From positions 124,141,412 to 124,205,411 of the forward strand of contig CM060967.1 of NCBI GenBank assembly GCA_030765045.1: a stretch of DNA of 64,000 bases, written 5' to 3'. The DNA is from Tenodera sinensis. Its lineage: Eukaryota; Arthropoda; Insecta; Mantodea; Mantidae. Position 1 is the first letter of the stretch; every line of letters begins with the position of its first letter. The position numbers were made by a program, and so were the translations under genes. Positions 12,082-24,266 of the stretch are shown here, piece after piece. The notes beneath the pieces are model-generated. The model was given only the letters and a program-made list of their open reading frames with translations. It had not been told where the DNA came from and made no database searches.

Positions 12082-13454
12082 CTTATGGTTACCAACAGGT
12101 GGTCCGCGAACTCCTAGGGGTCTGCGGACGATATATTAGGGGTCCATAAAATGACACTGAGAAATTAAATTGTTTTCTATTTTACTTGACTTGCAGTAGC
12201 TATTATCCTAATCTAGCTCCCGCGTAAGTTCAGCTTCAGCTGTGTACGTTTCCCTTTTCATTTAGTTTAAGGTGGAAACTGTATATATATATGAAAATGA
12301 AATTTGTTGTTAACACAAGTTTAATACAATTTCATTCGACATGCATATTTTAATTTTTATTTAAAAAAATATGAGTGAAATTATTATGTCAAAATATGTA
12401 GGTCCAGGCCAAATTTCCCCCAGGGGGTCCTACTACGGTAGGTACAGGTTTGGTTTGACCTTATGCTTGAAGTGCGGAGAGCGGTGCTGTCGTCCTGGCA
12501 CGAAGAGTGGTAATAAGCTTAGAGAAGTGAAAGAGCTTCCGATAAACTGTCGCATATCTCGCCGCGAGGAAGTTAGTTTGGCTCGATTAAGAACAGGGCA
12601 CTGCAACTTTTCGCATGGTTACCTATTTAAAAGGGACCTTGCCCCTCTATGTCCGCTGTGTGACAAACTTTTGTCAGTACGTTACGTGCTGCTAGACCTA
12701 GAGTGTTCCTTTCTAGTGCACCTTCGAGATTCTCTGCAGCTGCCTGCCAGACTTGCAGAGGTCTTAGCGGATGAAAAAACCAGCGGTTGACAGAGTTTTT
12801 AAGTTTTTAGCAGAGTGTAATATCAATTTGAGGATTTGAAATTTTAGATATTTCTTTTTATACTTTTTGACATATTACCTTGTTTTATATCTGGCTATTA
12901 CCACTGTTTATTACGTTTATGTATATATTTTCTTTGTTGCTAATAATGTTATTTTTTATTCAAGTTTATATCTGGCTATTGCCATGAATTTTTAAGGGCG
13001 CTGATGACCTCGAAGTTGAGCGCCCTTAAACCAAACCCTCCCTCCAGGCCAAATTTATTAAAAAGGACTCAAGTTCCGTAATGACCACGGACTTAATAAC
13101 AAATCTTGATATTAATTATGTTCTAAACGCACGTAAATAACACGATCTTTGACAGAACTGCTACTGCTATGAATAGGCAAACAACAAAATGACCAGGCAT
13201 CGATATAGGTACGTGTCAACATGCAGCACATACCATCTAACGGAAATTGGCAGAACTACTATTAGTACCTAATATTGGCACTAGTTTGAGCTAGTTAGTG
13301 CCAGTTGACTAAGAGCAGATATAAATTACTAAACTAATGTAACTCAAACGATTGTGTTTCTAATGTTCTAACCTACAATTTAAGAATATGAGGAGTCTTT
13401 ATCAGTATAGCAACCGATGAGGGGGTCCTTGAAAAAAAATTGTTGGGAACCACG
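12082..13454 (+). mobile_element. hAT-like non-autonomous element, split by a LINE
   Basis: The ends CTTATGGTTACCAAC and GTTGGGAACCACG are imperfect inverted repeats of the TGGTTCCCAAC type common to hAT elements. The flanks are an 8-bp duplication TCTCTAGT (12074-12081) and TCTCTAGC (13455-13462), 7 of 8 identical; 8 bp is the hAT rule. GGGGTCC-type subterminal motifs are on both sides. Without the LINE the element is about 735 bp and has no transposase. Confidence 0.75.
12417..13042 (+). mobile_element. 5'-truncated LINE nested in the hAT-like element
   Basis: A 14-bp target duplication, TCCAGGCCAAATTT, lies at 12403-12416 and 13043-13056. The coding remnant, open to TGA 12788-12790, reads RREEVSLARLRTGHCNFSHG and CPLCDKLLSVRYVL, the usual C-terminal end of I/Jockey-group LINE ORF2 after RNase H. 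The 3' UTR ends with a hairpin, GGGCGCTGATGACCTCGAAG then TTGAGCGCCC, followed by TTAAACCAAACCC. Clade assignment (I versus Jockey/R1 group) is uncertain. Confidence 0.9.
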
Positions 13455-13943
13455 TCTCTAGCCACGCCAAGGTTTATTCCTTTATGGTTACAGTTATTAA
13501 TCCTTTTAATTCTGAACCAACGTTTAATGGCTCTGAGAGATCTTGTTTTTACATAAATGTTTCACTTCAGGAAAGCTTCCTGTTAAATGCGAACGCTCAA
13601 ATTATAGGTAACAGACTTATGTATTTCATAATCTTTAGTCCTGATTACCCTTCTCCGGTATTGTAAACCAGCTTTTAGGATTTTTATCATTACTCATTAA
13701 ATACTAAAAATGAATCTACTATTTACTTCATTATTGTAATGTAGTAACAATTTCATCAACAAACGGGGAAGCTAATGACAGGAATGGTTTAAACGCAACA
13801 ATACCTACTTCACAGAAACAAATGTTGACACCTGCGTTTAGTAAAGGAGTAATAAACCAATAAAGACATTCCATTTCAGAAAAGAAGATTTTAGAAATTT
13901 AAACCAATAACACGGAATATTTCAGAAATAGTTAACTTAAAAA

Positions 13944-14550
13944 TCTGATGTGTTGCACTCACATGACTTTCTCTAACATTCTTAAGAACATTTGCAGAAC
14001 CTATCTTATTGCTTATTTCCTTGTAGGTGCAAGGGGAATGTGAGAATACAGAAGCATTTGAGCGATAGCCAAATATTTTTAAGCTTTCAAATTCCGTACG
14101 GCTAAGATATAAAAAATGAAAGTATTTAACAACTCACACAAATAACAAAGGATATCTCCGAAATGATTCACTCTACAAAACAAAATATTTCGACATAAAC
14201 TGCGTGATTTAAAAACATCTTCATTTTTGTATAGTAAGATTGGGTATATTTCCAACCGTTTACCAGTTATGCACAAGACATCCAGAGTAAACAGGACTAC
14301 ATAGGCTATAGCCAGAAAATTCAAAATATATATATCATTTGTCATAAAAATGTTTTAAACATGTCATTTTAATCAAAATCGTTATAACCATTTTCTAGAA
14401 AATAAAAAATTTCGAAAAATGTTCCATGTAAACGGTAGTTTGGTGTGGAGGGATTTTCTTCAAAATCTTCGTGTCGCATCCTTAACAGATTTTAAACTTA
14501 AGTACCATATTGGTTTTTAACAAACTTTTCGTTTTAGAGTTATACTGTCA

Positions 14551-14636
<86 letters not shown>

Positions 14637-14746
14637 GTGCATTTTTTGGGTTCAGGGGGTTCAAAACATATTTCCGGTGAAATCTCGACATCAAATTTTT
14701 TGGTGGAATACAATACTTCCTCCACTTATACGTAATGGAGAAAGTA
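13944..14746 (-). mobile_element. R element, near full length, with (CA)n
   Basis: This copy reads TCTGATGTGTTGCACTCACATG at the left and ends ACTTCCTCCACTTATACGTAATGGAGAAAGTA at the right. The fixed microsatellite site holds 83 bp of perfect CA (14552-14634). Confidence 0.88.
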
Positions 14747-14776
14747 AAAATGTATATTATATGCTTATTTTACATC

Positions 14777-15127
14777 AATTGTTTACTTTAAAGAAACCTA
14801 CACTTTTCTGCAGTAACATTTTATCTATCTCTTACAGTTTACTAGTTATGCAAGTCATCCATAATTAAAAGAACTTCAGAAGTATTCTCAGAAAACTCAA
14901 GATATACATTTCATTTATCGTGAAAACATTTTAAACTTACGACATTTTAAACAAAATCGTTAAGAGCCATTTTTAGGAAATAATTAATAATCCGGAATAA
15001 TTTCCATTTAAAGAATAATTTGGGGTGGCGGATTTTTTAAAAGTACATCATTGGAAAACGCTGAACTTACCGGTGAAGTCTTAATATTGAATTTTTGTGT
15101 GGAATACAATACTTATTTTACTTACTG
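14777..15127 (-). mobile_element. R element, partial
   Basis: Begins inside the family at AAAGAAACCTACA and continues through TCTATCTCTTACAGTTTAC and GTTAAGAGCCATTTT to AATACAATACTTATTTTACT. The microsatellite part is deleted. Confidence 0.7.
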
Positions 15128-15164
15128 TAAGCGAGTAATAAAGAAAGAAACTAACAATGACTCC

Positions 15165-15500
15165 CCGTGTGACAAAAATAACAAGAAATATTTCAGAAAT
15201 GGTCAGTTCCACAAAAAAGATTGACATAAATTGTGCGCTTTAAAGAAATCTACATCTTTTTGTACAGTAAGATTTAAGATTTTATGTAAACTCTTACGTT
15301 TATCATTTATCAAATGTAAGTTAGAATGAAGAGGACTTCAGAAGCTAGTCCCAGAAAATGCAAGACATACATTTTAGGTCATGTAAAGTGCTTAATAGAT
15401 GTTATTTTAATCAAATCCATTATCAAAGTCAATTATTGTTGAAAATTTTCGTGTCGCATCCTTGGAAGGCAACATTAAAGAAGCACGAAATAATAAATTT
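15165..15500 (-). mobile_element. R element, partial
   Basis: Internal blocks AATATTTCAGAAATGGTC, TTAAAGAAATCTACATC and GTGTCGCATCCTTGGAAG are recognisable. Both ends are missing. Confidence 0.65.
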
Positions 15501-15611
15501 TAAATTACTCATTCTAAATCTGTTGCACTTAATTTTTCCAAAGTAGTTAAATTAGTGATTGTAACAAAAAGTCGAGAAGTAACTGCTCGTGTTATATTTA
15601 TTGCAACCTTT

Positions 15612-16420
15612 TTACTTTCTCTACCATTGTAGTATGTGGAGGAAGTATTGTATTCCACCCAAAATTTTGAAGTCAAGATTTCACCGGAAACATGTTTTGA
15701 AACCCCCTGAATCCAACAAAAAACATTTTTAGAAAAAGGCGCGCGCGCGTGCGCGTGCGCGTGTGTGTGTGCGTGGGTGCGTGCGTGTGTTTGTAAACAG
15801 CATAACTCAAAAGCTAAGTGGATTAAAAACCTGAATTAGTATTTAAGTTTAATATCTCTCAAGCTTTCAAAAAATTTGATTTTCCTAAAGATGGCTCTAA
15901 CGATTTTGATCAAAATGCCAGATGTTTAAGGTATTTGTGGCAAATGAAACGAAATGGCTATAGCCTATGTAGTCCTGTTTACTCTTAATGACTTTTGTAT
16001 AACTGGTAAACCGTAAGAGATAGACCAAATCTTACTATACAAAATTGTAGATCTCATTAAAACACACAGTTTATGTCCAAATGAATTTTTTGTGGAGTGA
16101 ACCATTTCGGAGATATTCCTGGTATTTGAGCGAGTTTTGCAATACTTATAATTTTCTCAGGTGGAATGTCGTCATTCACTTTTTTATTTCTGGCCCGTGC
16201 AAAGAGAATGGAATTTCAAAGCCTTCATATAGATGCCAGCTTTAGAAGATTTGACTATTGCTCAAAGCCTGCTGTATTCCCTTATTGTTCTTGCACCTAT
16301 GGAATAATATAACTTCTGCAAATGTTTACCTTCGCTAACAGGAAGAAGATTTAGGAATAAGGGCCTGTAAGAATAGTTGGTATAAGAGTAAAGGAAGTTG
16401 TGTGAGTGCAACACATCAGA
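15612..16420 (+). mobile_element. R element, near full length
   Basis: Starts with the hairpin TACTTTCTCTACCATTGTAG / GTGGAGGAAGTA and ends GTGAGTGCAACACATCAGA. The microsatellite site is a GC/GT alternation at about 15740-15792. Confidence 0.87.
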
Positions 16421-16437
16421 CATTTTTATACCTTTGA

Positions 16438-16568
16438 CAACTTTTTCAACCCGCTTTTCGTTCTTTTCTAAAACTGCTTCCTTTGGATTCAAGAGCCTTC
16501 AAATATGTTTTTCTGCTGAACTTTCGGTATCGAATTTTTGGCTGGAGTACAATACTTCCTCTATTTAG
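16438..16568 (-). mobile_element. R element, terminal fragment
   Basis: CCCGCTTTTCGTTCTTTTCTAAAA joins directly to the terminal segment ending TACAATACTTCCTCTA, with the microsatellite deleted. It faces the preceding plus-strand copy tail to tail. Confidence 0.65.
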
Positions 16569-17167
16569 TATAGCTAAACAATAGAGAATTGTAATAATAA
16601 AATAGTGGTTTCTAACAGTTCTATTAGATGTTTGTTCCGTGCGAATGCTTTGTTGATAAATTAGATTCCTGTTAATTAGAGGGCAGAGGAGGAGAGCTAG
16701 AAGCCCTGGGCCGTGTGCTCTACACGCCTTGCCTGAAAGAAATCGCTGGACCACATTCGTTAAAACCAGAGTGTAGAGTGGGGAGAAATAGGAGGGGATT
16801 TGAAACAAAAATGAGAAATGGAAGCCGTGCGGCTGAAGGAGATTGAAAAGTAAACTGAAAAGCAAAGGGAGGGGAGAAACGTGGGGGGAGATTTGAACAC
16901 ACATACACATTACATAATCATTAGCCGGTCGGCTCCAGCCCCCCCCCCCTTTCTCTCTCTCTCGTACTCCAGCATCCAAAGGAGGCGTAGTCATGACCAC
17001 AAATATGTCGTACTGGGAGAGAGTAATGGCTTCCACCCCTTCAGCATGCAGACCACCCGCTAAACAAGGCAATATGGATCACTATAACGTGAGGATGAGC
17101 ACACTCACATCAGTTTCTCTACTCGCCATCCTTTATTTCCATGCAGCTTCTACAAAACAAATATTAT
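16569..17167. other. Unassigned GC-richer intronic patch
   Basis: Contains a C-run and a CT-rich tract at about 16938-16968. Short frames on both strands show no family resemblance. Confidence 0.4.
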
Positions 17168-17425
17168 TACTTACTCTACTACGTAAAGTAAAGGTGGTAT
17201 GTTATTCCATCCAAAAATTCGATGTTGAGATTTCACCGAAAATATGTTTTGAGGCCCCTTTTAACTCAATAAAGCATTTCTAGAAAAATATTAGCGCGTG
17301 CGTGCATGTCTGTACAGTATAAAGCAAGGTCTGCTAAATACCGAACTTGGTACCTAAGTCTATCCACATCTTAAAAGGAAGTCACACGAAGTTTTCAAGA
17401 AAGTCCCACACCGCAAACTATCCTT
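17168..17425 (+). mobile_element. R element, 5' third only
   Basis: Begins TACTTACTCTACTACGTAAAG and stops at CCTTTACGTGGGAAAA, where the next R copy begins on the other strand. Confidence 0.75.
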
Positions 17426-17442
17426 TACGTGGGAAAAAAAAA

Positions 17443-18265
17443 CTGATATGTTGCACTCACATGACTTTCTCTACTCTTGTACTAACCGTTCTTACAAACT
17501 CTTATTCCTATATCTTCTTCGTGTTAGTTGAGATAAACATTTGTACAAATTATCTTATTCATTATCCTCTTGTAGGTACACGGAGAATATGGGAATACAG
17601 TGGACTTTGAGCGATAGTCAGATCTTTTAAAGCTTTGAGATTCCGTTCTCTTTGCACGGTTAACATATATAAAAATGAACAACGATGTCGCATATGACGA
17701 AAGTTTGTGTTCTGGAACTGACACAAATAACAAGGAATATCTCCGAAATGGTTCACTCTAGGAAAAAAAATGTATCATGACATAAATTGTGTGTTTTAGC
17801 GAGATCTATATTTTTCTACAGTAAGATTTGGTCTATCTCTTACGGTTTACGAGCTATTCAAAAGTAATCCAGAGTAAACATAACTACATAGGCTAGAACC
17901 AGAAAATTCAAAATATGCGTTTCATTTGTCATAAAAGTATCTTAAACCTATGTCATTGTAATCAAAATCGTTAGAGCCATTTTCAAGAAAATCAAAGTTT
18001 TCCATGTAAAGGGTAGTTTAGGGTGGAGGAATTTTCTTCAAAATCTCCGTGTCGCATCCTTAGAAGACATCAAACTTAAATACCAAGTTAGGTTTTGAAG
18101 CAACTTTTCGTTTTTGAGTTATGTTGTCCACAGACAGAGACATACACGGATCTTTTTCTAAAAACTCTTTTTAAGGGACCTCAAAACATATATTTCTGGT
18201 GAAATCTCGATATAGAATTTTTGGGTCGAATATAATACTTCCTCTACTTATTAGTAGAGAAAGTA
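17443..18265 (-). mobile_element. R element, full length
   Basis: Reads CTGATATGTTGCACTCACATG to ACTTCCTCTACTTATTAGTAGAGAAAGTA, a clear terminal hairpin. The fixed site is only a short CAGACAGAGACATACAC. With the neighbouring plus copy it forms an inverted pair of about 255 bp separated by roughly 590 bp. Confidence 0.88.
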
Positions 18266-19390
18266 AGAACGTTTTTGAAACGTATGATGTTCTCAAAATG
18301 GCTCTATGTTGCGTAGCCTGATTAAGAGACTCGTGTATGTAACCCAACGAATATAGTAAAATTCGTTCAAATATGACCCAACCTAAACAGAATTATCCTT
18401 GGAGTTTTCATCTTCTATTGCTTGAAAGAAATGCTCGATAATGCTGAGAGTGTGATTCAAGAAAATCTGATGTTCTGTCAGAACTTATCTCTGTGAAGGA
18501 AACAAACTTCTCGAGTATTTCCGTCAGAATTTACATAAAAAAGATATAGAGTTGTTCTTCACTATAAATGTCGTCAGGAGTTCCATCGAATATCAATGAA
18601 ACAGAAATTTCCTTCTTAATTCCATGCCCTACGACGGCCTTTACACTTGAAATTGAGTTATTCTAAATATCAGCTGAAGCTACACTTTGTTTTGAAAAAA
18701 GACCAACAAAACATTTGTTTAAAGAATTATGTCAGCCAGGATTCACTTTCTTAAACTTAGATGTTGAAATGCCTTGTCTTACACATATTTTAATGTTCAT
18801 CATAACAGTGAATTCGGGCTTTGGAGGATTCGCTTAAATTATATGTTGTTTAGAAAAATGTTAATGTTTGGAAGCCTCTTACGTTAAGTTTGTCGATCAC
18901 ACAATTTATTTTGCTTTCATTGCAACAACAGCATAGAAACGAAGTTTTGTTTACTACTGAGGCTCTGATTAATTTCGTGACCTCTGGAGGTATAGCTACT
19001 GCCTGGTACAGAATTCGCGCAAATCTTAACCTCGCTTTAACAGCAAGTTACCAACTATCCAAATAGTGCTCAAATGTTCATAATTGCACAGCACACATAC
19101 AAGAAGCAAAAATCGTGTATTACTCCCTATTCACGACAACAAATGCAATGGTGTTAGCGTGGTTCTTAACATGAGATGCACAATAACACATTACATCCCG
19201 TGGGTCAAGGGCACAACACCAGTTTCCTGCAACTGCCAACAGATGTCGTTGATGCAAGCTTTGTTTCCAAACACTGCCACTATGCACGACTTCTAATCAT
19301 ATTAAAACCATTATGTACACCGAATTATAACGAACTTGGCGATTAGTTTGAGGCAAATTGCAGGGCATGTAATATACTGACGCTACGCCC
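18266..19390. other. Unassigned intronic sequence
   Basis: No repeat, RNA or coding signal recognised. Confidence 0.4.
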
Positions 19391-19437
19391 CTGTAACATA
19401 TATGTTTAAGATATTTTCATGACAAATGAAATGCATG
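19391..19437 (+). mobile_element. R element, 47-bp relic
   Basis: ATATGTTTAAGATATTTTCA followed by GACAAATGAAATG matches the family interior; it is cut off by a SINE. Confidence 0.55.
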
Positions 19438-19620
19438 AAAGGGTAGAATGAGACTCAAAAATTCAATGTCATAGCCAGGATTTGAGCCATATATCTTCCG
19501 GTCTCCGTCCGGTGCTTTAACCACTAAGCTACCATGCCCAACATGTCGACACGGCATCAAATTCTCCAACTCACTCGCATTTTTCCCGATAAACCACATA
19601 AGGAGAAGTCAAATTAAATG
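19438..19620 (-). mobile_element. tRNA-derived SINE, family C, reverse copy
   Basis: Contains GGATTTGAGCC (degenerate box B, reverse), CCACTAAGCTACCATGCCCA (box A region, reverse) and the leader CGCATTTTTCCCGATAAACC shared with the other C copies. Confidence 0.65.
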
Positions 19621-19719
19621 AGGTGACACCTTAATGGCGACTTGCTGTGTTGTAAATACCCAAGTTCCGGGCGTCTACTTGTAGTTTAACCAACTATAAA
19701 CTCAATCACTGCAATTAAC

Positions 19720-19835
19720 CGATCTTCCACACAATAGCTATGTGGCTTCTTCCGAAAGATCCGTGATTCAAATCCCAGCTATGACATTGAATTGTTTAGT
19801 ACCATTCTACAATTTAAAACCTTGTCCTACACATG
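19720..19835 (+). mobile_element. tRNA-derived SINE, family C, fragment
   Basis: GAAAGATCCGTGATTCAAATCCCAGCTATGACATTGAATT carries box B and the following body as in the 10.6 kb copy; head and tail are lost. Confidence 0.55.
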
Positions 19836-20470
19836 ACTATATGAAGGCTTTGAAATTCCACGGCCATGAGATAAAAAAGTGAATAACAACCTTCTATTTG
19901 AGAAAGATATAACTATCGCAAAACTCACACAAATAACAAAACATATCTACAAAATGGTACTCTCCACCAAAAAAAAAGAAAAAGAAAATTAATTTGGACA
20001 CAAATTGTGTTTTAACGAGATCTACGTTTTTTGTACAGTAAGATTTGATCTATCTCTCACAGTTAACCAATTATGCAGAAGTCATCCAGAGTAAACAGGA
20101 CTACATAGGTGGTAGCAGAAAATTCAAAATATACATTTTCTTTGCCATAAAAATATCTTAAACATATGGCATCTTAAACAAAATCGTTAGACATTTTAGA
20201 GAAAATCGACATTTTCGAAAAAATGTTCATGTAAGAGGTAGTTTATGGCGGAGGAATTTTCTTCAAAATATCCTTGAACTTTGGTTTCTAACCCACTTTT
20301 CGTTTTTGAGTGATGCTATTCACATACAGACACACAGGAAAATTTTTTTCTAGAAACCTCTTTTTTAGTTTCAGGGGCCTCAAAACATGTATTTCTGGCG
20401 AAATATTGACATTGAATTTTTGGATTGAATACAATACTTCTACTTACTATACGTACTACAGAAAGTAAAA
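19836..20470 (-). mobile_element. R element, truncated at the left
   Basis: Runs from AAGGCTTTGAAATTCCACGG to ACTTACTATACGTACTACAGAAAGTA. The microsatellite site is reduced to CACATACAGACACACAGG. Confidence 0.8.
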
Positions 20471-20900
20471 ATAAATGTTTTATGTAAGGTTTTGGACTTT
20501 GGTGAATTCAATGAACAGCTACATTTTAGATCCCTAAACTTTTTTCTGCTTAAAAATCGAATATTGAAAACTATCTAAATTTCCAATTTTTAACTAAACT
20601 GGAGCGAGGAGGAATTAAATAAAATGGCCTCCAAACACGTGTTTTCAGCAATAGTGTCATCTTGAAAACTTGTTTCGACTCGAGTCATATTTTCTCTTCG
20701 CATTATGCTATGGCTGAATTTATGCTGCTACCTATCCTTAAACATCGGGTAGAGAAACGAGTTAAATATCTATATGTATAGAAATAGTTACTTACGCAGA
20801 TATAGATTATTACTCTATGTGCCTAGTCAGGCAAAATAATATTTTAAATCCACAGCAGCGTTGAAGACAACACTTTCAAGAGAAGCGCACTTGATATGAT

Positions 20901-22512
20901 ACATCTAGTACTATCTCAAGTGTGAGGTTATGGTGCAGCTAGTACTATCTCAAGTGTGAGGTTATGGTGCAGCTAGTACTATCTCAAGTGTGAGGTTATG
21001 GTCCACCTAGTACTATCTCAAGTGTGAGGTTATGGTGCAGCTAGCACTATCTCAAGTGTGAGGTTATGGTGCAGCTAGTACTATCTCAAGTGTGAGGTTA
21101 TGGTGCAGCTAGTACTATCTCAAGTGTGAGGTTATGGTGCAGCTAGCACTATCTCAAGTGTGAGGTTATGGTGCAGCTAGTACTGTCTCAAGTGTGAGGT
21201 TATGGTGCAGCTAGTACTGTCTCAAGTGTGAGGTTATGGTGCAGCTAGTACAATTTCAAGTGTGAGGTTATGGTGCACCTAGTACTATCTCAAGTGTGAG
21301 GTTATGGTGCAGCTAGTACTATCTCAAGTGTGAGGTTATGGTCCACCTAGTACTATCTCAAGTGTAAGGTTATGGTGCAGCTAGTACAATTTCAAGTGTG
21401 AGGTTATGGTGCACCTAGTACTATCTCAAGTGTGAGGTTATGGTGCAGCTAGTACTATCTCAAGTGTGAGGTTATGGTGCAGCTAGTACTATCTCAAGTG
21501 TGAGGTTATGGTGCAGCTAGCACTATCTCAAGTGTGAGGTTATGGTGCACCTAGTACTATCTCAAGTGTGAGGTTATGGTGCACCTAGTACTATCTCAAG
21601 TGTGAGGTTATGGTCCACCTAGTACTATCTCAAGTGTAAGGTTATGGTACATCTAGTACTATCTCAAGTGTAAGGTTATGGTACATCTAGTACTATCTCA
21701 AGTGTAAGGTTATGGTACATCTAGTACTATCTCAAGTGTAAGGTTATGGTCCACCTAGTACTATCTCAAGTGTAAGGTTATGGTACATCTAGTACTATCT
21801 GAAGTGTGAGGTTATGGTCCACCTAGTACTATCTCAAGTGTAAGGTTATGGTGCAGCTAGTACTATCTCAAGTGTAAGGTTATGGTGCAGCTAGTACTAT
21901 CTCAAGTGTGAGGTTATGGTGCAGCTAGCACTATCTCAAGTGTGAGGTTATGGTGCAGCTAGCACTATCTCAAGTGTGAGGTTATGGTGCAGCTAGCACT
22001 ATCTCAAGTGTGAGGTTATGGTGCAGCTAGTACTATCTCAAGTGTGAGGTTATGGTGCAGCTAGCACTATCTCAAGTGTGAGGTTATGGTGCAGCTAGCA
22101 CTATCTCAAGTGTGAGGTTATGGTGCAGCTAGCACTATCTCAAGTGTGAGGTTATGGTGCAGCTAGCACTATCTCAAGTGTAAGGTTATGGTGCAGCTAG
22201 CACTATCTCAAGTGTGAGGTTATGGTGCAGCTAGCACTATCTCAAGTGTGAGGTTATGGTGCAGCTAGCACTATCTCAAGTGTGAGGTTATGGTGCAGCT
22301 AGTACTATCTCAAGTGTGAGGTTATGGTGCAGCTAGCACTATCTCAAGTGTGAGGTTATGGTGCAGCTAGCACTATCTCAAGTGTGAGGTTATGGTGCAG
22401 CTAGCACTATCTCAAGTGTGAGGTTATGGTGCAGCTAGCACTATCTCAAGTGTGAGGTTATGGTGCAGCTAGTACTATCTCAAGTGTGAGGTTATGGTGC
22501 ACCTAGTACTAT
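20901..22512 (+). repeat. 34-bp minisatellite, about 47 units
   Basis: The unit is CTAGTACTATCTCAAGTGTG followed by AGGTTATGGTGCAG. Three positions vary: GCAGCT/GCACCT/CCACCT/ACATCT, AGTACT/AGCACT, and TGTGAGG/TGTAAGG. Variants are clustered: ACATCT with TGTAAGG in about 21636-21800, and GCAGCT with AGCACT towards the right end. Confidence 0.97.
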
Positions 22513-22584
22513 GACGCATTTATGTGGTGTTTGACAGTCGTGGTATAACCATGTAGCCGTAAAGTCTAATGTGGCACAGTTACC

Positions 22585-22800
22585 ACATAAGGTGACCGAG
22601 CGGGATAAGTGAAGTGGCAGTATCTGTGGCCTGCATTGGGGAGGTCGTGGGTTCAATTTCTGTGTCCGACTATCCTGGCCATGGGATATTTTGGGGGTTT
22701 GCCTGGTTCGCTACGCGAATGCTGTCAACATTATTAGTTCACCCGACTTTTCTCTCCCAGATGCTTTACTCTATTCCCGCGAAATTTAAGAACACATTAT
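22585..22800 (+). mobile_element. tRNA-like SINE, family D
   Basis: GTGACCGAGCGGGATAAGTG resembles a box A region and GTGGGTTCAATTTC a box B; a non-tRNA body follows. It begins about 70 bp after the minisatellite. Only one copy is seen, so the boundaries are weak. Confidence 0.5.
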
Positions 22801-23105
22801 ATTAGTCATATAAATATCTTAAATATATGATATTTGAATAAACTCATTAGAGCTATTTTTAAGAAAATCTAAAATGTAGATCCACCAAGTAAAACATACT
22901 TTTGGAGCATCTCTGGCATCTTTGGAAGATATGAACCTAAATAGCAGTTTTGGGACATTTCGTTTTTGGATTATGCTGTTCACACACGCGCACACACACC
23001 ACATGAATATTTATGTAAAATATATTTTTGGATTCAGAGGGCCCCGAAACACACATTTTCGTTGTTTTTACATATAACTTTTTGGGGCATACAATAATAC
23101 CTCAT
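22801..23105 (-). mobile_element. R element, terminal part
   Basis: Blocks AAATATCTTAAATATATGATAT, TTTCGTTTTTGGATTATGCTGTTC, CACACACGCGCACACACACC (microsatellite site) and CATACAATAATACCTC match the family's right half. Confidence 0.7.
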
Positions 23106-24266
23106 GTCCACTATGGATAGGTGAACGTTGCTCGGGTTTGACGTCAGCTAACTCAAAATTCAGGACTTGTCCCGGCGATTGATATGATTTTGTGAACACA
23201 TTATCTGATGCGGCCTCAAAGTCAAACGTGTGAAAATGTGAGGTCTACAGGAAAAATTATAATTTCATATGTAACCCTGGAATCCTAACACTAATTTCAA
23301 TACGTAAAACATGCAGAGGTTTTATAAAATTTAATACACCTACATCTCTCACAAGGAAGAATAATTCTAATAAAACTAATATTAAATCATTTCTTTAAAA
23401 AGTCTGTAATATGTCTAGCTTAATTTTTGAAGAACAATTTTGCAAAACCAGAAACAGCCATTTTGTACAGGATGTGACGTCATCGACAATTGTAAATGAC
23501 ATATTTTATAATTTTTTCTGAAAATCGTCTGATTTAGTTCCATGAACTTTTTCACTTGTTTCGTACATACGGTTGGTTACTATGGGACCAGTTTAGCTGT
23601 TGGTGACAATTCTTTCCCACCGATTACGCAAATACTGTAATAAATGACATTTTAATTATTTAATATAAGTGTTTAAACTACTCCCCATTTACAACATGGC
23701 AGTGACAGAGGCGAGGTGTGAATTCTTGTTGAGTATTTTCAATCACTGTTAGTGCTGCATTCCTTCCCGATCCTAATTTTTTACTCTGTTAGTAGGTCTG
23801 GTAACTAACACTCTACAGTTCATATAGGTATCTCTATAACAATTAATCAATTCTGTTCCCTTATTAGCAAAATCAGATAATTGTTCTGTGACCTTCCAGA
23901 AAGAAATGAAAATGCTATGGGAAATGTTATGGATGACATCACACCTACACAATAATGGCTGAAAATGTTTCTTGTTTGTAAGATTTTTCTTTTAAAGTAT
24001 TTAATCTAACGAGTCCAAAGCTTTTAAGGAACTTGTTAATTTTATTCTACTTGCATTACTTCTTACTTGTGAAATATTCTGTATAAAGTGTGATGGTGAA
24101 CACTGTGAGCGCTTAAATAGTCTGATCATTCAGTTAATATCTAGTTGAATAAATTCCACGACAATAAGTTCATTATCTATATCCTCACGTAGGTACAACA
24201 TATTTCTTTAGGGGTTAATGTTGTAGCTTGAATGACCTTTAATGGGTTCATTTTGCCTTCTTTCAG
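23106..24266. other. Unassigned 3' end of the Vsx intron
   Basis: Repeat-free as far as I can see, directly before the last exon. It includes several TGACGTCA-like motifs (TTTGACGTCAGC, GTGACGTCATCG). It could hold regulatory sequence, but nothing proves it. Confidence 0.35.

Larger units (their letters stand above)
3091..24266 (+). other. Vsx intron, 21,176 bp, phase 1
   Basis: The intron is bounded by GTAGGG and TTTCAG. It contains a tandem array derived from the exon junction, about ten full or partial R elements, a piggyBac-type MITE, a hAT-like element with a nested LINE, several tRNA-derived SINEs and a 34-bp minisatellite. No additional Vsx exon is visible in it. Confidence 0.9.

Noticed and set aside
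16446..17072. 208-codon minus-strand frame
   Set aside because: It runs through an R-element fragment and a low-complexity CT/GA tract, changes composition abruptly and resembles no family.
20901..22512. CRISPR array
   Set aside because: The 34-bp units are contiguous without unique spacers, and the setting is an animal intron.
24242..24266. ATG at 24242 as the start of a separate 198-codon gene
   Set aside because: The ATG lies in the intron before a good acceptor, and the downstream protein continues the CVC domain of the upstream exon in phase.
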